Assembly (NCBI GenBank): GCA_030844625.1
Contig: JAUUNJ010000100.1
Location: 1 to 8,359, forward strand
Origin: Roseburia sp.
GTDB taxonomy: Bacteria; Bacillota; Clostridia; Lachnospirales; Lachnospiraceae
Direction of reading: 5' to 3'
Length of the DNA: 8,359 bases
This document shows, one piece after another, positions 1 to 5,424 of the stretch. Position numbers and translations under genes: made by a program. The notes under the pieces were generated by a model, which was given only the letters and a program-made list of their open reading frames with translations, did not search any database and was not told the origin of the DNA. Numbering within the stretch: the first letter of the stretch is position 1; each line of letters opens with the position of its first letter.

Positions 1-443
1 TGGATGTAATTTCCAAACGCAACATCTGGAGGTTTATTAAAGAAATGAATAAAAATGGGACGACTTTTATTCTTACAACCCATGATCTGGAGGATGTGGA
101 GGAACTTGTTAATAATGTCATTATCATAAATAACGGCAAAAAAGTCTTTGATGATTCCTTAGATAATTTGAGAAAAAATTTGGGAAATAAAAAAATAGTC
201 CAGATATCTTTGAATGATGTGAGGAAAGTTCAGGAAAAGAATGGAGAAAAAGAACTTAATATACCCGGAACAAAAATTCTTGATAGCAGCGATGCATCAA
301 CATTAAGAATTGAAGTGGATGTTGATGTTACACCAATTACCACATTTATTTCTGAGCTAAGCAGCAGATATTCTTTTACGGATATTTCCATTAAAGAACT
401 TCCAATGGAAAAGATTATCAGACATATTTATACAGAAGGATAA
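1..443 (+). CDS. ABC transporter ATP-binding protein, C-terminal part (viologen/daunorubicin exporter type)
   Basis: Partial gene entering from the left edge; the first whole codon is at 3 and 146 residues are visible. The fragment begins inside the D-loop (the split codon before DVISK ends in TG, consistent with Leu), followed by the switch-histidine strand TTFILTTHDLEDVEEL with the H-loop His. After that comes the post-H-loop segment VIIINNGKKVFDDSL, and a roughly 90-residue C-terminal domain ending PMEKIIRHIYTEG. The wording DVISKRNI...FIKEMNK and the C-terminal domain resemble the COG4586 ATPases, which energise two six-helix ABC-2 permeases (COG4587 and COG3694 types). Walker A, Walker B and the signature motif lie off the window. 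In this family the permease genes usually follow the ATPase; here the next gene is a convergent superoxide dismutase, so the permeases must be upstream, elsewhere or lost. The internal ATG at 45 is not the start, because the reading frame and conserved D-loop continue upstream of it. Confidence 0.9.
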   Translation, partial: DVISKRNIWRFIKEMNKNGTTFILTTHDLEDVEELVNNVIIINNGKKVFDDSLDNLRKNLGNKKIVQISLNDVRKVQEKNGEKELNIPGTKILDSSDASTLRIEVDVDVTPITTFISELSSRYSFTDISIKELPMEKIIRHIYTEG

Positions 444-464
444 TTTTCAGTTTCATTATATAGG

Positions 465-492
465 AAGAATAGCATTGGCTATTTTATCTTTT
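465..492 (+). terminator. Possible intrinsic terminator after the ABC gene
   Basis: About 20 nt after the stop codon, AATAGC (468-473) pairs with GCTATT (478-483) around the loop ATTG. G467-T484 and A466-T485 extend the stem, and the T-rich run ATCTTTT follows. The stem is AT-rich and the T tract is interrupted, so it is a moderate terminator at best. Confidence 0.45.
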
Positions 493-573
493 GAATATAA
501 GGGTGTTATCGGATCGTAAGAGAGGGAAGAAATTGAATTAAAGATATTAATATATACTTAAATTTTCGTCAAA

Positions 574-1209
574 TTATCCATAATATGAAAAACAATTAAG
601 CAGGTTCTGACTTGCCTGATTCCAGTTTATTACATGAAACCAGTCATTGATGTAATCAGCACGTTTATTGTAATGTTTGAGATAATATGCATGTTCCCAT
701 ACATCAATGCATAGAATTGGACACAAATTCATAGTCAGAGGAGTTTTCTGATTAGCGGTGGTTATAATTTTAAGATTGTTAAAGGCATCAAGAACAAGCC
801 AGGCATAACCGGAACCAAATACGGACAAGGCTTTTTCGGTGAAAGCCTGTTTAAATTCTTCAAAGTTTTCAAAGGCGGAACTGATAAATTGCAAAAAAGG
901 CTGTGGCGGTTCCTGAGTGCTCGGATTCTGTAGAATTGAAAAGAAGAAAATGTGATTATAGACACCTCCCGCATTTCTTAAAATTGGAATTTTTATTGCA
1001 TCAGGAAGGGAGTCTGCGTATATTATTAATTCTTCCAATGAGAAATCCTGATATTCAGGATAGTCTTTTAAAATATTATTCAGATTATCTACATAGGTTT
1101 GAAGATGCCTGTCATGATGGAGTTCCATAGTCTTGGCATCAATGAAAGGCTCCAAGGCATTGTATGCATATGGAAGCGGTGGATTTATAAATTTATAATG
1201 CTGATTCAA
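574..1209 (-). CDS. sodA: Superoxide dismutase, Fe/Mn family (Mn-type active site)
   Basis: A 211-residue cytosolic enzyme that dismutates superoxide to hydrogen peroxide and oxygen; the length is normal for the family. The N-terminal helical hairpin domain starts LPYAYNALEPFID and the alpha/beta domain follows. By alignment from memory the metal ligands are His31 (in MELHHDRH), His86 (in GGVYNHIFFF), Asp169 and His173 (in DVWEHAYYLKHY). The gateway Tyr39 and His35 are present. The outer-sphere Gln sits at 154 (TANQKTPL), as in Mn-type enzymes, while the position where Fe-type enzymes carry Gln is Gly82; Mn or cambialistic use is therefore inferred. The usual second-shell Trp in the NHxxFW motif is Phe90, a change I recall in clostridial enzymes. 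The start is TTG (1209-1207), preceded by TAAGGA at 8-nt spacing; no in-frame ATG fits better. The gene stands alone, convergent with the ABC gene and divergent from the gene at 1360. Confidence 0.95.
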   Translation of the reverse strand: MNQHYKFINPPLPYAYNALEPFIDAKTMELHHDRHLQTYVDNLNNILKDYPEYQDFSLEELIIYADSLPDAIKIPILRNAGGVYNHIFFFSILQNPSTQEPPQPFLQFISSAFENFEEFKQAFTEKALSVFGSGYAWLVLDAFNNLKIITTANQKTPLTMNLCPILCIDVWEHAYYLKHYNKRADYINDWFHVINWNQASQNLLNCFSYYG

Positions 1210-1217
1210 GGTAAAAG

Positions 1218-1223
1218 TCCTTA
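1218..1223 (-). promoter_or_regulatory. Ribosome binding site deciding the TTG start of the SOD gene
   Basis: On the minus strand TAAGGA precedes the TTG at 1209-1207 by 8 nt. The reading frame then gives the conserved SOD N-terminus within a dozen residues, so the unusual TTG start is supported. Confidence 0.75.
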
Positions 1224-1235
1224 AGTGTTTTTATT

Positions 1236-1241
1236 ATTATA
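1236..1241 (-). promoter_or_regulatory. Candidate -10 box of the SOD promoter
   Basis: A perfect TATAAT reads on the minus strand 27 nt upstream of the TTG start. With a 17-nt spacer the -35 position reads CTCACT (3 of 6 to TTGACA). The -35 is therefore weak and lies inside the adjacent palindrome, as expected of a regulated promoter. The leader would be about 20 nt. Confidence 0.5.
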
Positions 1242-1246
1242 TTAGG

Positions 1247-1265
1247 TCTCACATTAAAAGTGAGA
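1247..1265. promoter_or_regulatory. TCTCAC-N7-GTGAGA palindrome, possible operator
   Basis: A perfect 6-bp inverted repeat, TCTCAC (1247-1252) and GTGAGA (1260-1265), is separated by ATTAAAA. It lies in the divergent region between the SOD gene and the gene at 1360. It covers most of the spacer and -35 region of the candidate SOD promoter. It has no proper T tract for SOD-strand termination and sits upstream of a start, so an operator is more likely than a terminator. It does not match a PerR/Fur box that I recognise. The binding protein is unknown. Confidence 0.35.
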
Positions 1266-1292
1266 AAATTTTGAAATGAGAGATTAAATTTA

Positions 1293-1321
1293 TTAACTTG
1301 TTAGAGGTTTTGTGATAAAAT
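1293..1321 (+). promoter_or_regulatory. Candidate promoter for the CobL-like gene
   Basis: TTAACT (1293-1298, 4 of 6 to TTGACA) and TAAAAT (1316-1321, 5 of 6 to TATAAT) are spaced by 17 nt. They end 38 nt before the ATG at 1360. The match is reasonable but ordinary in AT-rich DNA. Confidence 0.4.
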
Positions 1322-1359
1322 AAAAGAAGAATTTATGAGCGGAGACGGGAGGAAAGATA

Positions 1360-2271
1360 ATGTCAAAAGAAAAGATAGAATTTTCCAGTGAGCAGATGCT
1401 TAAATGGATGGGATATGTAGCAGAAATGCAGGACGTAACCCCTGAAAAAATAAAACTTTTGAATACATGCGGTAAGAGAAGAAATATCCTTGCAACAATA
1501 GCCACACATAAGAGAATATTGATTTTTGCAGATGAGACACATCCTAATATGCTGTACAAATGCTGGGAGGCAGGATATGGTGATTATGAAATGTACTATG
1601 GGCAGGGATATGAACCGTCAGAAATGAAACACTGTAAGGTTAGCGACATGATGGATCATCCGCTCTGCGGACCTACAGTCATTTTTATTGTGAACGAGAA
1701 TACAAGAGAATCAATGATTTTTGGAATGAAAAACGAAAATTTCTCATCCGGTTCCGTAAAATATGTAGGACACGAAATTCGTTCTGTTATTATGAATAAG
1801 CTGGAACTTGATAATTGTGATACTGCACTTATGATTAGTGCAGAAAGTATTGTTATTGAGGCATCTATGGTGGCATATGAAGGTGTCATCATTGCAGCAG
1901 AAAGAGATGCAGGTTCTCTTAGAACAATGGAAGAAAATGTATCTAAGTTTGGTGTACATAATGTAGAAATTATTTCGGACTTAAAGGATGAAACATTGGC
2001 GAATCTTCCGGTGCCACGTGTAGCATTTATCGTTGCCACAAGAGAACAAATTGAAAATGATATTGTATGTCTTTTAAAGGTTAATCCGGACATAAAATTT
2101 ATTGTTTACACTCTGGAATTAGACATTCTTGCAGATATTAAATATATTATGGAAAAGCATGGAGTTCAGGTAACAGAAGTTATGCAGATTACAGTTTCAA
2201 AAACAGATAAGAACAGTGTGTTTGTGGCACAACCTTCACCATGGATGATTACCGGAGAAGTAATAAAATAA
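1360..2271 (+). CDS. CobL-like (CbiE C-half plus CbiT) methyltransferase homologue with degenerate SAM site
   Basis: A 303-residue soluble protein. Residues about 50-112 (KRILIFADETHPNMLYKCWE, AGYGDYEMYYG, then GPTVIFIVN) resemble the second domain of CbiE, the precorrin C5-methyltransferase, including the AGYGD turn. Residues about 121-303 follow CbiT, the precorrin-6B C15-methyltransferase/decarboxylase: NFSSGSVKYVGHEIRSVIMNKL is the entry helix, AERDAGSLRTMEENVSKFGV the second strand and helix, and NVEIISDLKDETLANLP the next. Full CobL fusions are about 400 residues; here the N-terminal CbiE domain is missing. The SAM loop, normally D-x-G-x-G-x-G, reads MISAES (158-163), so its Asp and all glycines are gone, although Glu181 of strand 2 remains. 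Catalysis is doubtful; a binding or regulatory role is possible but unknown. The start is supported by GGGAGG with good spacing. No cobalamin genes are nearby, and a strong terminator follows, so the gene is probably monocistronic. Confidence 0.65.
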   Translation: MSKEKIEFSSEQMLKWMGYVAEMQDVTPEKIKLLNTCGKRRNILATIATHKRILIFADETHPNMLYKCWEAGYGDYEMYYGQGYEPSEMKHCKVSDMMDHPLCGPTVIFIVNENTRESMIFGMKNENFSSGSVKYVGHEIRSVIMNKLELDNCDTALMISAESIVIEASMVAYEGVIIAAERDAGSLRTMEENVSKFGVHNVEIISDLKDETLANLPVPRVAFIVATREQIENDIVCLLKVNPDIKFIVYTLELDILADIKYIMEKHGVQVTEVMQITVSKTDKNSVFVAQPSPWMITGEVIK

Positions 2272-2288
2272 TAATTAAGAATAAAAGA

Positions 2289-2352
2289 GCCATTCATATT
2301 GCATAAAACCAATTATAGGTTTTGGAGCAATATGGATGGCATTTTTATTTTA
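2289..2352 (+). terminator. Strong rho-independent terminator
   Basis: GCCATTCATATTGC (2289-2302) pairs with GCAATATGGATGGC (2327-2340) over 14 bp with a single G-T wobble. An inner AAAACC/GGTTTT stem caps a small AATTATA loop. ATTTTTATTTT follows at once. It lies 17 nt after the stop at 2271. The A-rich flank on the left could let it work in the other direction too. It isolates the CobL-like gene from the pilus operon. Confidence 0.92.
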
Positions 2353-2428
2353 TAAGAAAACTCTCCGAAATTTCTATTATAGAAAAATTTACTTATCATA
2401 AAAAATGTAAAAAATAAAAAATAAGGTA

Positions 2429-2457
2429 TTTACAATTCATACAAAAAGTGATAATAT
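2429..2457 (+). promoter_or_regulatory. Promoter of the Tad-like operon
   Basis: TTTACA (2429-2434, 5 of 6 to consensus) is followed after 17 nt by TAATAT (2452-2457, 4 of 6); an overlapping GATAAT at 15-nt spacing is an alternative -10. It is the best promoter-like pair in the 364-nt gap before the first pilin gene. It would leave an untranslated leader of about 170 nt. Confidence 0.5.
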
Positions 2458-2635
2458 TCACATACCGGAAGAAAGCAACAAACTATATGAAGCACATTTT
2501 ATAAGAATATGTGATTTTAATAAATCTGGACAATAAATAAGATAAAGAGCGGGTAAATTAAAATTTACATTTCTGATTATTCCTTTTCTCATATAGTAGT
2601 ACATGAGCCGGAATATTATAGAAAGGAGTATGAAT
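2458..2635 (+). other. Long 5' leader of the Tad-like operon
   Basis: About 178 nt without a credible gene. It holds a perfect hairpin, GTAAAT (2553-2558) with ATTTAC (2563-2568) around TAAA, followed by a T-rich stretch (ATTTCTGATTATTCC). A weaker CACAT/ATGTG pairing lies near 2492-2513. I recognise no riboswitch consensus such as c-di-GMP-I or cobalamin. Whether the leader regulates expression is not shown. Confidence 0.35.
2623..2628 (+). promoter_or_regulatory. Ribosome binding site deciding the start of the first pilin gene
   Basis: AAGGAG ends 7 nt before the ATG at 2636 but only 1 nt before the in-frame ATG at 2630, and lies downstream of another in-frame ATG at 2603. It therefore selects 2636 as the start. 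Confidence 0.8.
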
Positions 2636-2815
2636 ATGGATGTATTTTTACAGGAACATGGCAAGACCGTTTTTATTGCGGTATGTATTTTGTTATTGGT
2701 GGGAGTTGCCTATATCATAGGCCCGATTGTGAGCGATGCGATAAAAACGGTTGTTAACAGCTATTCAACATCCGTTACTTTCGATTCTGTAGCGGGAAAG
2801 ATTCCAAGTAAATAA
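2636..2815 (+). CDS. Small Flp-like pilin (EHG family), 59 aa
   Basis: The predicted product begins MDVFLQEHG, then one hydrophobic segment (KTVFIAVCILLLVGVAYIIG, residues 10-29), then about 30 polar residues ending GKIPSK. Size, position and shape match Flp/type IVb pilins: a very short leader ending in Gly, a hydrophobic assembly helix and a small exposed tail. Three further proteins in this operon repeat the [LM]xE[HS]G start. Cleavage after Gly9 by a prepilin peptidase is inferred. The Glu at +5 and Tyr at +6 seen in classical Flp pilins are absent. It is the first gene of the operon, 38 nt before the ATPase gene, as expected for the major subunit. It could instead be an uncleaved small membrane protein of the apparatus. 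Confidence 0.7.
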   Translation: MDVFLQEHGKTVFIAVCILLLVGVAYIIGPIVSDAIKTVVNSYSTSVTFDSVAGKIPSK

Positions 2816-2853
2816 AACAGACATTGAAATGAATGCAGCGATAGGGGGATATA

Positions 2854-3882
2854 ATGAGAAAACTGTCTTTACCGGATAGAGCTTTTGGAAAACTTTTAAA
2901 ATATATTTTAGATGACAATATTACAGATATTAATTGGAGCCAGGGATTGTGGGTTAACGATTTAAAAAAGGGAAGGTATAAAATCCATGGCTTTTGTCTG
3001 GATGATACTTTTATTCAGCAGTTTTATACCAGAATAAGCAATTTGATGAATGTTCAGTTCAATAAAAATAACCCATTACTGGAAGCAGAAACAGATAATC
3101 TGCGAATATCCATTCTGCATGATTCCGTTACAAATACAGGTATCAGCATAAGTATAAGAAAAACTCCGGCACTGAGAAGAATTAATAAGGAAACTATCAT
3201 AAATAGTGAGTATTGTACGGAGATTATTGATATTTTTATGGAAAATGCAATACGGGCACACTGCACCGTGGTCGTAGGGGGATTACCCGGGGTAGGAAAA
3301 ACAGAATATATAAAATATCTTACAAGTTATATACCTGCATATGAGCGTGTTTATACCATAGAAGATAATCTGGAACTCAGATATGCAGCTATTAATCCGG
3401 GAAAAGATTGTGTGGAAATAAAGGTAAGTGAAAATTTCGGATATGCAGAAGCACTGAAAGCAAGTAAAAGACAGTTGCCTACTTGGGTATTGCTGGCTGA
3501 GGCAAGGGGAGAAGAGGTTAAGTACCTGTTGGAAAATATATCGGCAGGTGTTCACTGCCTTACCACGATTCATCTTGACGATGCAGCAAAAATCCCCGAT
3601 CGTTTGCGCAATATGGGACAGGCTATTAATGAAAATGATGTATATTCTTTTATTGATTTAGGTGTGCAATTACAATCTGTGGTGAAAGAAGGAGAAAAAA
3701 TAGTTAGAAAAATCTCACAGGTTATGTGTTTGTCCAGACATGATGAGAAGAATGAAAAGGTAATGATATACGAAGACGGAAGCATTTTAACAAAAAATCT
3801 TCCAGAAGATATTATGAGAAAATTTAAGATGGCAGGGATAAAAAATCCTTTTGTCAGGGAGAAAAATTTTGAAAATAATTAA
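2854..3882 (+). CDS. tadA: CpaF/TadA-type secretion ATPase (short form)
   Basis: A 342-residue cytoplasmic hexameric ATPase of the type II/IV secretion superfamily that would power pilin assembly through the inner-membrane platform encoded next. Visible motifs are Walker A GGLPGVGKT (142-150), the Asp box YTIED (167-171), an atypical Walker B WVLLAEARG (211-219) with Glu216 and Arg218, and the His box TTIH (237-240). The N-terminal part (about 1-135) corresponds to the domain before the P-loop, ending in the SIRK strand. CpaF proteins are usually about 400-480 residues; this one lacks most of the N-terminal helical extension. Walker A has Leu-Pro-Gly-Val where most have Thr-Gly-Ser. The start ATG follows AGGGGGA at about 5 nt. 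The 3' end overlaps the next gene, which suggests coupled translation. Confidence 0.9.
   Translation: MRKLSLPDRAFGKLLKYILDDNITDINWSQGLWVNDLKKGRYKIHGFCLDDTFIQQFYTRISNLMNVQFNKNNPLLEAETDNLRISILHDSVTNTGISISIRKTPALRRINKETIINSEYCTEIIDIFMENAIRAHCTVVVGGLPGVGKTEYIKYLTSYIPAYERVYTIEDNLELRYAAINPGKDCVEIKVSENFGYAEALKASKRQLPTWVLLAEARGEEVKYLLENISAGVHCLTTIHLDDAAKIPDRLRNMGQAINENDVYSFIDLGVQLQSVVKEGEKIVRKISQVMCLSRHDEKNEKVMIYEDGSILTKNLPEDIMRKFKMAGIKNPFVREKNFENN
3856..3861 (+). promoter_or_regulatory. Ribosome binding site deciding a TTG start for the platform protein
   Basis: AGGGAG lies 7 nt before TTG at 3869 and inside the end of the ATPase gene. The earlier in-frame TTG at 3851 has no such site at the right distance. 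Confidence 0.6.
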
Positions 3883-5170
3883 AGATTCATTAAAAATGCT
3901 GATTGTGGTATTGACTGTATGTATTGCCTATAAGCTCAACACAATTTCTATTGGAATATGTATGGGAATGGCTATATACATAAATACAGCACTTTTAAGA
4001 GAAGAAGAGAAAAGAAAAAAATACTTAAAAAAATTTAATGATGTTGTGCTTTACATGGAACAGATGGTTTATTCCTTTAAGAAACAACCTAAGATAAGAC
4101 CGGCATTGGAGGATGCGCAAAAAGTAAGTTCAGATGAAATAAAAGAAATCATCGAAGAAGTGACAGTAAATATAGATTCAAAAATGTCGGAACAGATATA
4201 TGAGGAGTCATTAAAAATAATACAGGATGAATATGACTGCAAACGATTAAGATCATTACACAAATTTATAGTAAAAATTGAAAAGCATGGAGGAGAATAT
4301 GAGAACTACATAAATATATTGCTGGAAGATATCAGGGAGTGGAGTGACAGAATATTGTTGTTTATAAAAAATGTAGAAAGAGTGAAACGAAATGTACTGA
4401 TTTCTATATTTTCCACACTGATAACCTGTGGAGTTATGGTGTATTTAATACCAAAGGATTATAGTTATACGAATCATCCTTTGTATCAGGTGGATTCAAC
4501 CATAATGATTATTATGATGCTTATAGCATATGTGTTAGTTAACAGGAAATTAAATTTTGACTGGATTAAAGAAAAAGATATTCTTCAGGATAACTTTATA
4601 ATTAAATATTATGTGCTAGTAGAAAAAGGATATAAAAACCAAAAACATTTATCTTTTATAGAGCGTTTCTCTTACAAAAAGGTCAAAAAAAGGCTGGAAA
4701 ATGAAATATCAAAGGCTTTTCCTGACTGGGTAAGGGAAGTGGCAATAAACCTTCAAAATGATACAGTTCAGTCAGCTATAGAGGAGTCATATGAAGATGC
4801 TGCATTTGTATTAAAAAGACCTATAAGGAAGTTGTTGATTGATTTTGAAAAATATCCGGTAGGGATTGAGCCATATGATAATTTATTGAGAGAGTTTGAT
4901 TTGCCGGATATCAAATCATCAATGAAAATGTTTTATTCCATAAACGAACTGGGAAAAGAGCAGTCGGATAAACAAATTAATTCCATTATAGACAGAAACA
5001 ATAAAATGGTACGGCAGGCAGAAGAAATGAAAAATAAGGATCAAATCGGAATAGCAGGAATGCTTACGGCAATTCCCATGATACTTGGCGTGATTAAAAT
5101 TATGATGGATATGGTGTTGATGATAATCGTATTTACATCATCCATTTCTAATATAATTCATGGAGGTTAA
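3869..5170 (+). CDS. Tad inner-membrane platform protein, TadB-TadC-like fusion
   Basis: A 433-residue integral membrane protein from the TTG at 3869 (439 residues if the TTG at 3851 is used). Layout: N-terminal membrane segments (about 10-38), a soluble helical domain (about 55-165, starting near FNDVVLYMEQMVYSFKKQ and ALEDA), two membrane segments (about 175-194 and 210-225), a second soluble domain (about 281-390, starting AFPDWVREVAINLQNDTVQS), then a C-terminal pair (about 394-430). Both soluble domains have the helix pattern of the type II secretion F domain (T2SF), so the chain looks like TadB and TadC joined. Canonical Tad loci encode these as two proteins of about 300 residues each. 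It should form the platform contacted by the TadA ATPase. It overlaps the ATPase gene by 14 nt and ends 1 nt before the next start. The T2SF assignment is by pattern and context; sequence similarity is weak. Confidence 0.75.
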   Translation: MKIIKDSLKMLIVVLTVCIAYKLNTISIGICMGMAIYINTALLREEEKRKKYLKKFNDVVLYMEQMVYSFKKQPKIRPALEDAQKVSSDEIKEIIEEVTVNIDSKMSEQIYEESLKIIQDEYDCKRLRSLHKFIVKIEKHGGEYENYINILLEDIREWSDRILLFIKNVERVKRNVLISIFSTLITCGVMVYLIPKDYSYTNHPLYQVDSTIMIIMMLIAYVLVNRKLNFDWIKEKDILQDNFIIKYYVLVEKGYKNQKHLSFIERFSYKKVKKRLENEISKAFPDWVREVAINLQNDTVQSAIEESYEDAAFVLKRPIRKLLIDFEKYPVGIEPYDNLLREFDLPDIKSSMKMFYSINELGKEQSDKQINSIIDRNNKMVRQAEEMKNKDQIGIAGMLTAIPMILGVIKIMMDMVLMIIVFTSSISNIIHGG

Positions 5171-5171
5171 G

Positions 5172-5279
5172 ATGAAATATTTATTATCTGAGTCAGGACA
5201 ATGTATTATTTTTGGAATTCTATTTTTGTTAATAATTGCAGGGTTCAGTGATATTTTAAAAGTGGTTACGGGAGGATAA
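5172..5279 (+). CDS. Miniature pilin-like peptide, 35 aa
   Basis: A very short gene. The product starts MKYLLSESG, continues with the hydrophobic stretch QCIIFGILFLLIIAGF, and ends SDILKVVTGG, so nearly the whole mature chain is one membrane helix. GGAGG 5 nt before the ATG and a 1-nt gap from the preceding stop support translation. The [L]xESG start matches the other small proteins here and recalls the DESG junction of Flp pilins. It may be a minor pilin or assembly factor. It is real on the strength of the ribosome binding site, packing and shared motif; its function is inferred. Confidence 0.65.
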   Translation: MKYLLSESGQCIIFGILFLLIIAGFSDILKVVTGG

Positions 5280-5282
5280 TGT

Positions 5283-5423
5283 ATGGAGCAATTTATGGAA
5301 GAACACGGTGGCATAATTGTCAGTGGGATAATATCAATAATTACATTGGGGTTAATGTTGATGACAGTAATGGCGGCAGGAAATATGGAAGTATCTTCAC
5401 TGGCGGCTATAATGGGGGCGTAG
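5283..5423 (+). CDS. Small pilin-like protein (EHG family), 46 aa
   Basis: The product begins MEQFMEEHGG, then a hydrophobic helix (IIVSGIISIITLGLMLMTVM, residues 11-30), and a short tail ending SSLAAIMGA. GGAGG lies 7 nt upstream of the ATG. The gene starts 3 nt after the stop of the 35-aa gene and ends 1 nt before the next start. A competing ATG at 5279 opens a 68-codon reading frame with no membrane segment and no shared motif; the EHG frame is preferred. It is probably another Flp-like subunit processed after Gly9 or Gly10. Confidence 0.68.
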   Translation: MEQFMEEHGGIIVSGIISIITLGLMLMTVMAAGNMEVSSLAAIMGA

Positions 5424-5424
5424 T

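Noticed and set aside
903..1130. 75-codon plus-strand frame inside the SOD gene
   Set aside because: It lies wholly opposite a well-conserved enzyme gene and has no motif of its own.
1656..2093. 145-codon minus-strand frame inside the CobL-like gene
   Set aside because: The opposite strand has clear family similarity, a strong ribosome binding site and a terminator; this is a shadow frame.
1360..2271. Evidence of a cobalamin biosynthesis locus
   Set aside because: No other cbi or cob gene and no cobalamin riboswitch can be seen; the single homologue is degenerate, so a vitamin B12 pathway is not claimed.
2492..2513. CACAT/ATGTG inverted repeat as a terminator or riboswitch stem
   Set aside because: Only 5 bp with an 11-nt AT-rich loop, which is expected by chance in this composition.
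2603..2635. Longer start of the first pilin gene at ATG 2603 or 2630
   Set aside because: The AAGGAG site lies inside or directly against these starts. The start at 2636 has correct spacing and gives the same 9-residue EHG leader as the sister genes.
3851..3868. TTG at 3851 as start of the platform protein
   Set aside because: No ribosome binding site at the right distance; AGGGAG at 3856-3861 serves the TTG at 3869. It cannot be fully excluded.
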